DNA of 64,000 nucleotides from a virus: IMG/VR virus record IMGVR_UViG_3300032287_003731, positions 1 to 64,000 of that record; one strand, written 5' to 3'. This document shows positions 7,777 through 14,666 of this stretch, in pieces (position 1 is the stretch's first letter; each line of letters starts with the position of its first letter). The notes below the pieces were generated by a model that saw nothing but the letters and a program-made list of their open reading frames with translations, did no database searches and had not been told where the DNA came from. The translations under genes were made by a program, and so were the position numbers.

Positions 7777-8960
7777 AGTATTATATCTTTTCTATTTATC
7801 CATTCTCCATCTTTATTTACAGGCCAGTAAACCCACTTATATGGTTTAGTAAATGATTTAAAATGTATCTGTAAGTTTGGAGTATATTCTGTTAAATCAA
7901 ACCTATATATTACTTCTTCTTTTTCATTTTCAACACCAATATAAATAAAGTTAAAATCTTCTGTTGGTGGAATACTTAAAGTTAAATTATATTCTTCTTC
8001 TACTATTAAGTCCCAATCAGAATCATCATTAATAGGTGGATTAATTCCTTTTAATGTACTTGGATGTAATCTTTTATTTTTAAAATTAATACCAGCATAT
8101 AATTCATAATCGCGGTGAGTACGTACTGTACCTAAACCGTATTCATCTAAATCAATATTATTATCTTCTTCTTGTAACATATGACGTAAACGGCGTTTAC
8201 TATCATTATCTATTTCCCACCATGGTTTTTCTACATTATTAGCTGGGGTAAAATCATCCCAATGTTTAGTTCTACCTTCACGAGTATACTCATGCCATAT
8301 TATTGTTTTATGGGGATGAAATAAATCATATCCTAATGTATATGATCTAATTGATAAACTAATTTCATCACCAGCAAAATAAATATTAGGATCGTATTTA
8401 TATTCTTCACAGTGAATACCTAGTGTAAAGAAAAAATGACCACTAACAAATCTAGCAGGAATAGGAGCAGTTAATGTTTCCCAATCAGGTATAGTATGAG
8501 GTCTAAATAATATAGTGCCACCTGATGTAAAGTTAGAGGCAACCATTTTATATGGCTCTATATTCAATAATTCATTATTGAGAGGACGATACATTCCTGC
8601 ATACGAAGTAATAATAGGTTTAGGTGAATTAGTTAATTGCATCATTTCAATTAACTCTTCATCCCAATCTTGTAAGAAACGATGATGTGAATCTAATTGT
8701 AAAGTATATTTTTCACCTTTCCATAATTTTTGAATTAAACTTCTAGCCCAACATAATCCTTTACTTTCACTCCAATGTTTATCTATTATAGTAAAACGAG
8801 AATCACTAGCAAATTCAGCTAGCGATTCTGTTTCACTTCGTTGCCAACAAATACCAAATGTAAGACGCTCAGGGTATTTAGCTTTAGCTATACAATCTCT
8901 AATTGTAGGAATCAATTCAGGATCTCTATAACTAGCTATCTGAACGAATATTTTATCCAT
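7773..8960 (-). CDS. GlcNAc-transferase family glycosyltransferase (PF11397-like)
   Basis: Glycosyltransferase related to the family that includes the Skp1 hydroxyproline GlcNAc-transferase. Starting at the ATG at 8960, the protein begins MDKIFVQIASYRDPEL, followed by LTFGICWQ and then LCWARSLIQKLWKGE and LQLDSHHRF, the conserved core whose DSH replaces DxD. A second conserved block, FAGDEISLSIRSYTLGYDLF, holds a likely catalytic/acceptor region. The C-terminal ~100 residues look like an added beta domain. Upstream ATGs at 8975 and 8993 are possible starts; 8960 gives an 8-base overlap with the preceding gene. The family call is good; donor and acceptor are unknown. Confidence 0.85.
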   Translation of the reverse strand: MDKIFVQIASYRDPELIPTIRDCIAKAKYPERLTFGICWQRSETESLAEFASDSRFTIIDKHWSESKGLCWARSLIQKLWKGEKYTLQLDSHHRFLQDWDEELIEMMQLTNSPKPIITSYAGMYRPLNNELLNIEPYKMVASNFTSGGTILFRPHTIPDWETLTAPIPARFVSGHFFFTLGIHCEEYKYDPNIYFAGDEISLSIRSYTLGYDLFHPHKTIIWHEYTREGRTKHWDDFTPANNVEKPWWEIDNDSKRRLRHMLQEEDNNIDLDEYGLGTVRTHRDYELYAGINFKNKRLHPSTLKGINPPINDDSDWDLIVEEEYNLTLSIPPTEDFNFIYIGVENEKEEVIYRFDLTEYTPNLQIHFKSFTKPYKWVYWPVNKDGEWINRKDIIL

Positions 8961-9480
8961 TTCTTTGTTTATCATTTTGCCACTGTCCATCATACATTTC
9001 GGCTGGTGTGCATTCGTAGAAGTAAATTTGAGCTACCCGAGCATCTTTTTCAATGAATATAGGCTCAAATACATAAAGTAATGTACCCATATTCTCTGTT
9101 TTAAATCCAGGATCAAATACTGGGCTATTAATGATAGCTCCGTTGCGGTAAAGTGAAGAGCGTTGTTTAATAAATGCTACTCTATTACTTGGAATAGTAC
9201 AGCCTTCATTAAAAGTAATATCGTATACACCTTCATATAACAACCATCCTTCATAACCATCTAATTTAATAGGTTCTATTGGCTTATATGTAGTTAATTC
9301 AGTTTTATCTTTTAATACTTTACCGATTTTACCATCAGCATGATAAACATTTGCACTAATTTTATTACCTATTTTTTGTACTGCTTTTAAACTAAGATCA
9401 AAACCTACTTGTGCTGGTTTGCCTTTAGTGTGTTCTAGTTTTAATAGATTTTCTTCTAGTATTTGATTTACATTTAACAT
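8953..9480 (-). CDS. dCTP deaminase / dUTPase superfamily enzyme
   Basis: Member of the trimeric dCTP deaminase/dUTPase fold that supplies dUMP or dUTP and keeps uracil out of DNA. Over 175 aa it shows the nucleotide-binding motif KQRSSLYRNGAIINSPVFDP (about residues 107-126), then GTLLYVFEP and a C-terminal YDGQWQ, which recalls the closing loop of the family. I cannot tell deaminase from dUTPase by eye. It lies with FolE, RNR and thioredoxin in a nucleotide-metabolism context. Confidence 0.85.
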   Translation of the reverse strand: MLNVNQILEENLLKLEHTKGKPAQVGFDLSLKAVQKIGNKISANVYHADGKIGKVLKDKTELTTYKPIEPIKLDGYEGWLLYEGVYDITFNEGCTIPSNRVAFIKQRSSLYRNGAIINSPVFDPGFKTENMGTLLYVFEPIFIEKDARVAQIYFYECTPAEMYDGQWQNDKQRNG

Positions 9481-9500
9481 AACATTGATTTTTAAATAGA

Positions 9501-9535
9501 GATAGGCGAAAGATAATTAAATCTTTTCGCCTATC
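9501..9535 (-). terminator. Hairpin terminator after the small membrane-protein gene
   Basis: GATAGGCGAAAGAT pairs with ATCTTTTCGCCTATC (one bulge) around an AATTAA loop. It lies between the stop at 9555 and the next gene's start at 9480. The coding-strand tail is only moderately T-rich (TCTCTATTTAAAAATC), so termination may be partial. Confidence 0.65.
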
Positions 9536-9554
9536 CAAATTAAACTAAATTAAA

Positions 9555-9884
9555 TTATTTTTTAGTTTTTTTAACGATTGTTGGTTTTGAAGCTTCAACT
9601 ACTACGGGCTCTTCTACCTTAACTGGTTCTTCAACAGCAACAACTGGTTCTTCAGTAGTAACTGTCTCTTCAACAGCAGTAGATTTAGGAGTAAATACTT
9701 CTACAAGCATTTTTAAAGGTCCATCAGGTAAGAATCGACCAATAACAGCTACAGCTGCTGCTATTAAAGCGTTTACTAATGTTACTTCACCAGTAGTAAG
9801 TTGTTCTTGTAATACTACAAAAAAAGCAGCTAAAATACCAACAATAGATGTAACTGGAGAGTCACCTAAAATTTTCTTAAACAT
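9555..9884 (-). CDS. Small membrane protein with charged C-terminal tail
   Basis: A 109-aa protein with two hydrophobic segments: VTSIVGILAAFFVVLQ at about residues 11-26 and NALIAAAVAVIGRFL at about 38-52. A long tail follows, rich in Glu, Val and Pro, ending in lysines (TIVKKTKK). The size and paired membrane helices would suit a holin or other small phage membrane protein, but no lysin gene is adjacent and I cannot confirm this. It has its own late-type motif at 9905-9913 and a hairpin terminator behind it, so it is probably a single-gene late transcript, which fits a lysis or virion role. Confidence 0.75.
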   Translation of the reverse strand: MFKKILGDSPVTSIVGILAAFFVVLQEQLTTGEVTLVNALIAAAVAVIGRFLPDGPLKMLVEVFTPKSTAVEETVTTEEPVVAVEEPVKVEEPVVVEASKPTIVKKTKK

Positions 9885-9904
9885 AATTTATAAATTTGAT
9901 TTCC

Positions 9905-9913
9905 AATAAATAT
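9905..9913 (-). promoter_or_regulatory. Late-type promoter motif (ATATTTATT)
   Basis: Coding-strand ATATTTATT, 20 bases upstream of the membrane-protein ATG at 9884. It has the same extended context (TTATTGGAAAT) as the endonuclease copy at 5163-5171. Confidence 0.5.
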
Positions 9914-9920
9914 ATTAAAA

Positions 9921-10649
9921 TTAGCAATAAGCTTGAAGATTTAATTTAAGCATTTCAAGTACTTCTTGTTTAGCTGTTTTATTATGATCAGCAAACACAC
10001 CGCTTATTTCACTTGTAACCATACTAGCACCCCAATGTTTTACACCCCTACAGGATACGCAATTGTGTGTGCTATGTACTATTACCATTACTCCTATGTT
10101 ACCTTCACAAATATTATTTATAGCGTTATGAATAGCTACAGTAAGTTGTTCTTGAATAGCTCCTCTACGTGCAAAATGTTCTACTACTCTATTTAGTTTA
10201 GATAGTCCAACTACTTTACCATCTTTACCTGGGATATAGGCAATGTGTGCTTTTCCTAAAATGGCTTGATGATGATGGGAGCACATAGACACAATAGGGA
10301 TATCACGTTCTAAAACAATACCTGTATATCCATCACTAGGAAAAGCAGTAATATCTGATGGTAATTCATATCTACCCTTCCATAGATCAAATACATAAGC
10401 TTTAGCCACACGATGAGGAGTTTCCATACTGTTTGGATCATTTTTCCAATCAACACCCAATGCTGTAAGAAAATTACCATAAGCTATTTCAGCTTCATCT
10501 ACAATTTTCCATTTTTCATCATCAGTAAGTGAACGATGATAACCATCCTCAATAAGAGAAGCCAAATAAGTTGAAATACCATTTGCAAAACCAGGTTGTG
10601 CTGTTTCTAATGCCTCAACATTAGCAATTTTTCTACGTTTATTCTCCAT
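9921..10649 (-). CDS. folE: GTP cyclohydrolase I
   Basis: Converts GTP to 7,8-dihydroneopterin triphosphate, the first step toward preQ0 (and folate). The 242-aa protein has the family's zinc ligands: SMCSHHH around residue 123 (Cys123, His126) and THNCVSCRGV around residue 197. The conserved GLSKLNRVVEHFARR lies at 148-162. With QueD, QueE and QueC nearby it completes the GTP-to-preQ0 pathway, which in phages usually feeds 7-deazaguanine DNA modification. The start at 10649 overlaps the preceding small gene by 11 bases. Confidence 0.97.
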   Translation of the reverse strand: MENKRRKIANVEALETAQPGFANGISTYLASLIEDGYHRSLTDDEKWKIVDEAEIAYGNFLTALGVDWKNDPNSMETPHRVAKAYVFDLWKGRYELPSDITAFPSDGYTGIVLERDIPIVSMCSHHHQAILGKAHIAYIPGKDGKVVGLSKLNRVVEHFARRGAIQEQLTVAIHNAINNICEGNIGVMVIVHSTHNCVSCRGVKHWGASMVTSEISGVFADHNKTAKQEVLEMLKLNLQAYC

Positions 10650-10806
10650 ATTCTTCTTTATACATTATTTTAAAATAACATTTTTCACATAATTGACCTG
10701 CACCTTCGACATAATAATTTCTTTTATCTATATGATCCGATTTAAGATAAGTAGTATCTTCATCGCAGATCATACAATACTCTTTTTCATCGATTAGTTT
10801 TTTCAT
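10639..10806 (-). CDS. Small CxxC...CxxC zinc-ribbon-like protein
   Basis: A 55-aa protein from the ATG at 10806 (an upstream start at 10827 would add seven residues). It has two Cys pairs, CMIC near residue 11 and CEKC near residue 41, likely binding one zinc. Its stop overlaps the folE start. Function is unknown; it could be a small regulatory or nucleic-acid-binding protein. Confidence 0.65.
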   Translation of the reverse strand: MKKLIDEKEYCMICDEDTTYLKSDHIDKRNYYVEGAGQLCEKCYFKIMYKEEYGE

Positions 10807-10906
10807 TTTTATCGTTTTTATCAGCAAACCAAACAGCTATTTTTAATAAAAATAAAGGAAAAGCTGCTATTATTATTAAACCTGCTGTTAGATATACTAT
10901 TTTCAA
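10787..10906 (-). CDS. Possible 39-aa single-pass membrane peptide
   Basis: A TTG start at 10906 gives a 39-residue frame. It contains one strongly hydrophobic stretch (IVYLTAGLIIIAAFPLFLL) followed by a charged tail (FADKNDKNEKTNR), typical of tiny phage membrane peptides. It fills the gap between the thioesterase stop and the zinc-ribbon start and overlaps the latter by 20 bases. The non-ATG start and small size keep confidence low. Confidence 0.4.
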   Translation of the reverse strand: MKIVYLTAGLIIIAAFPLFLLKIAVWFADKNDKNEKTNR

Positions 10907-10908
10907 TG

Positions 10909-11268
10909 TTATTTCTTTTTATTATGTGCTATTGGTTTTCCATTTTCATCTAACAATACAAATACAATTTTTTCAACTTTAATAATAGTTTGTTTAGTAT
11001 CTTTATTTCGTACTTCGCATACAATAGTAATAGATGTTGTACCTACAGACACTAAATCACATCCTATTTCAATAATATCACCTATCTTAGCTGAAGATAC
11101 GAAATTAATTTCGCTCATTGCCTTAGTAACTATATTTGTTTTATTTAGTTGGCAAATAGCAAATATAACTGCTTCTTCGTCTATCCATTTTAAAACTTGT
11201 CCACCAAATAAAGTACCTCTAGCATTTAAATCGCTCGGTTTAATTAGTTTTCTAGTTCTAAATTTCAT
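10909..11268 (-). CDS. Hotdog-fold acyl-CoA thioesterase (YciA-like)
   Basis: Predicted to hydrolyse acyl-CoA thioesters. The 119-aa protein has the family's active-site region SDLNARGTLFGGQVLKWIDE at residues 12-31, where Asn and the following Gly-rich helix start are conserved, followed by a long beta sheet. Single hotdog domains of this size usually form hexamers or dimers of dimers. It lies between queE and folE, joined to queE by a TAATG junction, so it is co-expressed with deazaguanine genes. A thioesterase is not a known step of that pathway. It may alter host lipid metabolism or act on an unknown modification. Confidence 0.88.
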   Translation of the reverse strand: MKFRTRKLIKPSDLNARGTLFGGQVLKWIDEEAVIFAICQLNKTNIVTKAMSEINFVSSAKIGDIIEIGCDLVSVGTTSITIVCEVRNKDTKQTIIKVEKIVFVLLDENGKPIAHNKKK

Positions 11269-12140
11269 TATACATTTAGTGTTTTATCCCAAGCTGAAAT
11301 ATGTAAACGAGTTAAACCACGGAATTTGTATTTTTTAGCCATTTCTAATACAAATTGAGTACGCTCATGGAAATTATCTTGACTATCTAATCCTGGCATA
11401 CAAACCACTTTGGAAAGCGGTATACTAAATTCATCAACAAAGTCACGTAGTAGTTCATTAACATCTTCTTCATTTGATATAACAAATTTAAACTGATAGC
11501 ATCTATGTTCCATTATACGCTTTATAGCGTCGGGTACTATACGTTGTTTAGCTGGTAAGCCTGAATTAGATAGTTTAGGTGAGCAGTTGATTTGGTCTAA
11601 TTGAATCCAAAGCGGATGGTCAATATAAACGGTACCATTTGTTTCTATTTCACTAAACGCTGTGATTTTATCTGTTTGTACTAAACCACCTGAATATATT
11701 ACATTAATAGATGGGTCTATAGATTTCCAATACCAAATAAAATTTCTAATTGCTTCCTGATGTTCTTTAATTGTAGGTTCACCACCAGTCCAAATAATAT
11801 GAATAGTACCATTCTTAATATCATCGTAGATACCTTGTTCTTTCCAACGATCAATTAGATATTGAAAATCTTTATCTTCACCCCTCCATAGCCACTGACT
11901 TGTAGAATCACAAGTCCAAGTTGCTTTACCTTCTGCTTGTAAATCACCTACGAATATTTCTCCATCTTCTAAATTCTGCTCTTTAGCTAATTGATTAGCG
12001 AATACTCTACTCATACCGCAAGTTAGGTTACAAACACCTAAACGAACAAAGTATGATGGTACTCCGCTACTTATACCTTCGCCTTGTACACTATAGAAGT
12101 CTGAACTTATAAGTAATTTATTTAGATTGATCTTGCTCAT
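11268..12140 (-). CDS. queE: 7-carboxy-7-deazaguanine synthase (radical SAM)
   Basis: Radical SAM enzyme that turns 6-carboxytetrahydropterin into 7-carboxy-7-deazaguanine. The N-terminus FYSVQGEGISSGVPSYFVRL is the QueE substrate/SAM region. The [4Fe-4S] cysteines appear as C37, C41 and, after a 35-residue insert, C77 in TWTCDST; in most QueE proteins the third Cys follows the second after two residues. IIWTGGEPTIKEHQ, the family's GGEP motif, follows at about 114. The protein is 290 aa, longer than bacterial QueE (~220 aa), partly because of this insert. It is followed by the thioesterase and folE. Identity is firm; the effect of the insert is not known. Confidence 0.93.
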   Translation of the reverse strand: MSKINLNKLLISSDFYSVQGEGISSGVPSYFVRLGVCNLTCGMSRVFANQLAKEQNLEDGEIFVGDLQAEGKATWTCDSTSQWLWRGEDKDFQYLIDRWKEQGIYDDIKNGTIHIIWTGGEPTIKEHQEAIRNFIWYWKSIDPSINVIYSGGLVQTDKITAFSEIETNGTVYIDHPLWIQLDQINCSPKLSNSGLPAKQRIVPDAIKRIMEHRCYQFKFVISNEEDVNELLRDFVDEFSIPLSKVVCMPGLDSQDNFHERTQFVLEMAKKYKFRGLTRLHISAWDKTLNV

Positions 12141-12339
12141 TAATATATGATTTATATTTTTCTTTATCTATTACTATCATTTTAGTAGGAGCAGGTGCAC
12201 CAGTAAAGGGACAGTAATTAATTTGAGTTGCATACTCTTCATTATGTGCCCACATTTTTCCTTCTTTATCTATTTCTATGTGAGTTATTGCTTGACCCCA
12301 CATTTTATTAGGCGCTCTATATTCTAAATTCTGCTGCAT
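12118..12339 (-). CDS. Hypothetical 73-aa protein with CPFTGAPAP motif
   Basis: Not recognised. It contains one Cys in YCPFTGAPAP (about residue 43), similar to half of a zinc ribbon, and is otherwise mixed alpha/beta. It overlaps the queE start by 23 bases and follows a 40-aa gene by two bases, so it is part of the deazaguanine operon. No function can be assigned. Confidence 0.75.
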   Translation of the reverse strand: MQQNLEYRAPNKMWGQAITHIEIDKEGKMWAHNEEYATQINYCPFTGAPAPTKMIVIDKEKYKSYINEQDQSK

Positions 12340-12341
12340 GG

Positions 12342-12464
12342 TTATTTCTTAGTATATTTTATATAATTAAATATAAAATTTAAATTTGGCCATTCCAAAA
12401 TTCCTAAAATACTAATGTGATGTTCACCGCATAAACCTAACGTGTGTTCAATTAAATGTATCAT
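12342..12464 (-). CDS. 40-aa small protein with LCGEHH motif
   Basis: An ATG at 12464 opens a 40-residue frame, MIHLIEHTLGLCGEHHISIL, continuing to a hydrophobic end (LNFIFNYIKYTKK). The compact LCGEHH cluster could bind a metal. It starts just after the terminator of the HTH gene and ends two bases before the next ATG, so it neatly fills an otherwise empty gap. Function is unknown. Confidence 0.6.
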   Translation of the reverse strand: MIHLIEHTLGLCGEHHISILGILEWPNLNFIFNYIKYTKK

Positions 12465-12471
12465 ATTGATA

Positions 12472-12507
12472 AAATAAAAAACATCCCCACCAATTAAGGT
12501 GAGGATG
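12472..12507 (-). terminator. Intrinsic terminator after the HTH gene
   Basis: On the coding strand CATCCTCACC pairs with GGTGGGGATG (one G-T pair) around TTAATT, followed by TTTTTTATTTT. This is a clear rho-independent terminator for the gene at 12521-12748. It separates the regulator from the queE-side genes. Confidence 0.88.
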
Positions 12508-12520
12508 TTGAGGACGTGAA

Positions 12521-12748
12521 TTAAACAAACTCACTGTTTTCTACACGACGACGAGATACTTTATACATCTCATTTGCCATTACTTGAGGAACGGAACGAC
12601 GACCTGCTACTACGTTACATACATGAGACTCCGAATATCCAGTACCGTCAGCAATACGTGTCAAATCTCCTTTACGTTGACGAGCCTTGAAAAAATTAAG
12701 TTTTTCAATACTGTTCAATCTTGTATTTTTTGTTTGTTGTTTACTCAT
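12521..12748 (-). CDS. Small helix-turn-helix DNA-binding regulator
   Basis: A 75-aa basic protein with a Cro/C1-type helix-turn-helix: LTRIADGTGYSESHVCNVV at about residues 29-47 gives the two helices and turn, followed by GRRSVPQVM and a basic tail. It probably binds phage or host promoters. It has its own candidate early motif (12789-12797) and a strong terminator, so it is transcribed as a unit within the deazaguanine cluster. Target genes are unknown. Confidence 0.85.
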   Translation of the reverse strand: MSKQQTKNTRLNSIEKLNFFKARQRKGDLTRIADGTGYSESHVCNVVAGRRSVPQVMANEMYKVSRRRVENSEFV

Positions 12749-12787
12749 AACTAAAGTTTAAATTTTTATATATTTGAAGTTAAAATT

Positions 12788-13657
12788 TTATTTTGCCCTC
12801 TCCAAAACTTTCTCTACATGTGCTTTAGCTACTTCCCAAGACACAGGACCACTTAAATCAGCATAATTTACAGGATCAGGACGACCAAGTTTAATAAATG
12901 CTTCAATACGTTCTACTGATGATGCTGATTTATAGTCTGAGTACCATTTCCCGTCTATAATATTTCTATTATTACCTCCATCACCGTCAATCCATATTGG
13001 TTTATAACTTGTATTAGTTCTACTGTATACCTCGTTAAAATCAAGATTAAGTTTTTCACAGCACTCTAATCCATCTTGTAATATACCGAACTTATCAGTA
13101 TGTAAATAAGGTGTATAAATATTTACTAAGTCAGAATCCCAATTACCAATTCTAAATGCTTCCATATCGGCATCTCTAAACTCTTGACGGCAGTCAGGAT
13201 AAATAGCATGATCACCTGCATGAATTCCAAGTGCAATATTTACTCCTTGTCTTACATCGCAATCATCATCTACGGGTTTAGTAGCAAGTGATAATGCTAC
13301 TGCCTGGATAAGTGAACTGAAGATTTTATTGCGATTAGGAACAACAGTTTCTTTCATATTTTCTTGCTCATAATGTCCTTCAGGGACATCATCTCCACCT
13401 TCAACTAATGCTGAGTTAAGTAGTTGTTGTAATCCATCTAGTTTAATAATTTGATGTCTTAATGGGAAATAATAGTCATTATTCCAATTAGTGTTTAGAT
13501 ATCTAATTAATGATGCAGCACGTTCAAGTTCAACACGATGTTTTTGTCCATAATCAAAAGATAAAGCTGTAACTTCATAGCCATTGGCGAGTAGATGAAG
13601 CAGCAATGTAGAGCTATCCATACCTCCACTTAAAGATAATACTGCTTGTTTTTTCAT
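12788..13657 (-). CDS. queC: 7-cyano-7-deazaguanine (preQ0) synthase, zinc cysteines absent
   Basis: Uses ATP and ammonia to convert 7-carboxy-7-deazaguanine to preQ0. The PP-loop SGGMDSS is at residues 10-16, and VPNRNKIFSSL (about 108-118), ALGIHAGDHAIYPDCR (about 146-161) and YLHTDKF further on are QueC hallmarks. Bacterial QueC then has a C-terminal cluster of four Cys binding zinc. Here that region (residues about 207-255) has none: the usual WSCY site reads NTSYKPIW, and the CxxC region is replaced by GKWYSDYKSASSVER. The rest of the C-terminus aligns well (RIEAFIKLGRPDPV). The gene's start overlaps the DpdA-like gene by four bases. Confidence 0.95.
   Translation of the reverse strand: MKKQAVLSLSGGMDSSTLLLHLLANGYEVTALSFDYGQKHRVELERAASLIRYLNTNWNNDYYFPLRHQIIKLDGLQQLLNSALVEGGDDVPEGHYEQENMKETVVPNRNKIFSSLIQAVALSLATKPVDDDCDVRQGVNIALGIHAGDHAIYPDCRQEFRDADMEAFRIGNWDSDLVNIYTPYLHTDKFGILQDGLECCEKLNLDFNEVYSRTNTSYKPIWIDGDGGNNRNIIDGKWYSDYKSASSVERIEAFIKLGRPDPVNYADLSGPVSWEVAKAHVEKVLERAK
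12789..12797 (-). promoter_or_regulatory. Candidate early/middle motif GGCAAAATA upstream of HTH gene
   Basis: Coding-strand GGCAAAATA about 40 bases before the HTH ATG. It coincides with the last codons of queC (R-A-K-stop), so this copy could be chance. Confidence 0.3.
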
Positions 13658-14454
13658 TTTATATAACTTTTAAATTTTTGTATGTTAAATTTAATATCTT
13701 CAAGTTGCCCACTCAAGTCTTTATCAAAAAATTCTTCTATTTTTTCTTTAGGTTTATCTTTAAGACCATTGTCTTTATATCTTATTCCTAAAGCACCATT
13801 AATTATAGGACTAGAAGTATCTATTGATTTTAAACAATCATATTTAAATATATCATTACTTTTATATAACATTATTTCTTGAGGTAATGAACATCCTAAT
13901 AAATGATGATAATAAGATTGATTCATTGTATTAGTTTCTAATAACTTATTTATTAGATAATGTCTACCTACCATTTGTTTATCTAATGTAGATATATTAG
14001 CTCCTATTGTTTGATAAGCAGCAGATGAATGATTAAAAGCTATATGTTTATATCCTAAATCAACTAATATTTGATATGTAGTTAATAATTCACCAAAATT
14101 ATTTCCTTGAAGTACAGCCATTAACGCTGTTTTTTCAGGTAAATATTTTTTATAATTTACAACCCAATGTTTAGCATTACGAAGAGTAATTGATGAATCA
14201 TTCCAAGCATCAGGTACAATGAATATATCTGGTTGTAGCCATTCAATTTTAGATAATAAATCTTCTGTTGTATGTGTTATTCCTTCAAATAACCCATTGT
14301 CCATAATAATAAAACGTTTATCTAAATATGCTTTTTGAAAGAATAATTTATAATATTCTGATTTATCTAATAAATGGGGTAAACAATATTCATAATCATT
14401 CCATTCATAACTATAATCCATCAATGAAGGTGGAAGTTCATGTGAAACTTTCAT
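13654..14454 (-). CDS. DpdA/TGT-like transglycosylase (7-deazaguanine base exchange)
   Basis: Likely member of the tRNA-guanine transglycosylase-like TIM barrels, which in phages (DpdA) exchange guanine in DNA for a 7-deazaguanine. Supporting segments of the 266-aa protein: MDNGLFEG (51-58), PDIFIVPD (75-82), MAVLQG (112-117), HHLLGCSLPQE (183-193) and SIDTSSP (210-216), an order of beta-strand ends with Asp/Gln/Gly like that of TGT barrels. It is smaller than tRNA TGT (~375 aa) and lacks the C-terminal zinc site, as phage DpdA-type proteins can. It lies between queD and queC with ATGA overlaps on both sides. The call rests on pattern plus context; a bare TIM-barrel hydrolase is the alternative. 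Confidence 0.72.
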   Translation of the reverse strand: MKVSHELPPSLMDYSYEWNDYEYCLPHLLDKSEYYKLFFQKAYLDKRFIIMDNGLFEGITHTTEDLLSKIEWLQPDIFIVPDAWNDSSITLRNAKHWVVNYKKYLPEKTALMAVLQGNNFGELLTTYQILVDLGYKHIAFNHSSAAYQTIGANISTLDKQMVGRHYLINKLLETNTMNQSYYHHLLGCSLPQEIMLYKSNDIFKYDCLKSIDTSSPIINGALGIRYKDNGLKDKPKEKIEEFFDKDLSGQLEDIKFNIQKFKSYIK

Positions 14455-14666
14455 AACGATATTTTCTTTTTTAATTTATCAATTTGAATTTGACAATACC
14501 ACTTACCTAACCAATTAGATGCTTTAGCATACTTTTTAGTCCATTTATTTATTTTTTTATAAGTAGACACATCTATTTTAATATCAGTTTCATCCCAGTG
14601 TCCTTCAGTATAATGTGGGTATATATGTTTTTTTCTATTCTTCATATATAGCGGTATTTTTTTCAT
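14451..14666 (-). CDS. Hypothetical basic 71-aa protein
   Basis: Lys- and Trp-rich small protein (KKINKWTKKYAKASNWLGKW), possibly nucleic-acid-binding, with no recognised domain. A second ATG at 14645 would shorten it by seven residues and reduce the overlap with queD from 32 to 11 bases. Its stop overlaps the DpdA-like start by four bases, so it is translationally coupled to the modification genes. Confidence 0.7.
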   Translation of the reverse strand: MKKIPLYMKNRKKHIYPHYTEGHWDETDIKIDVSTYKKINKWTKKYAKASNWLGKWYCQIQIDKLKKKISL

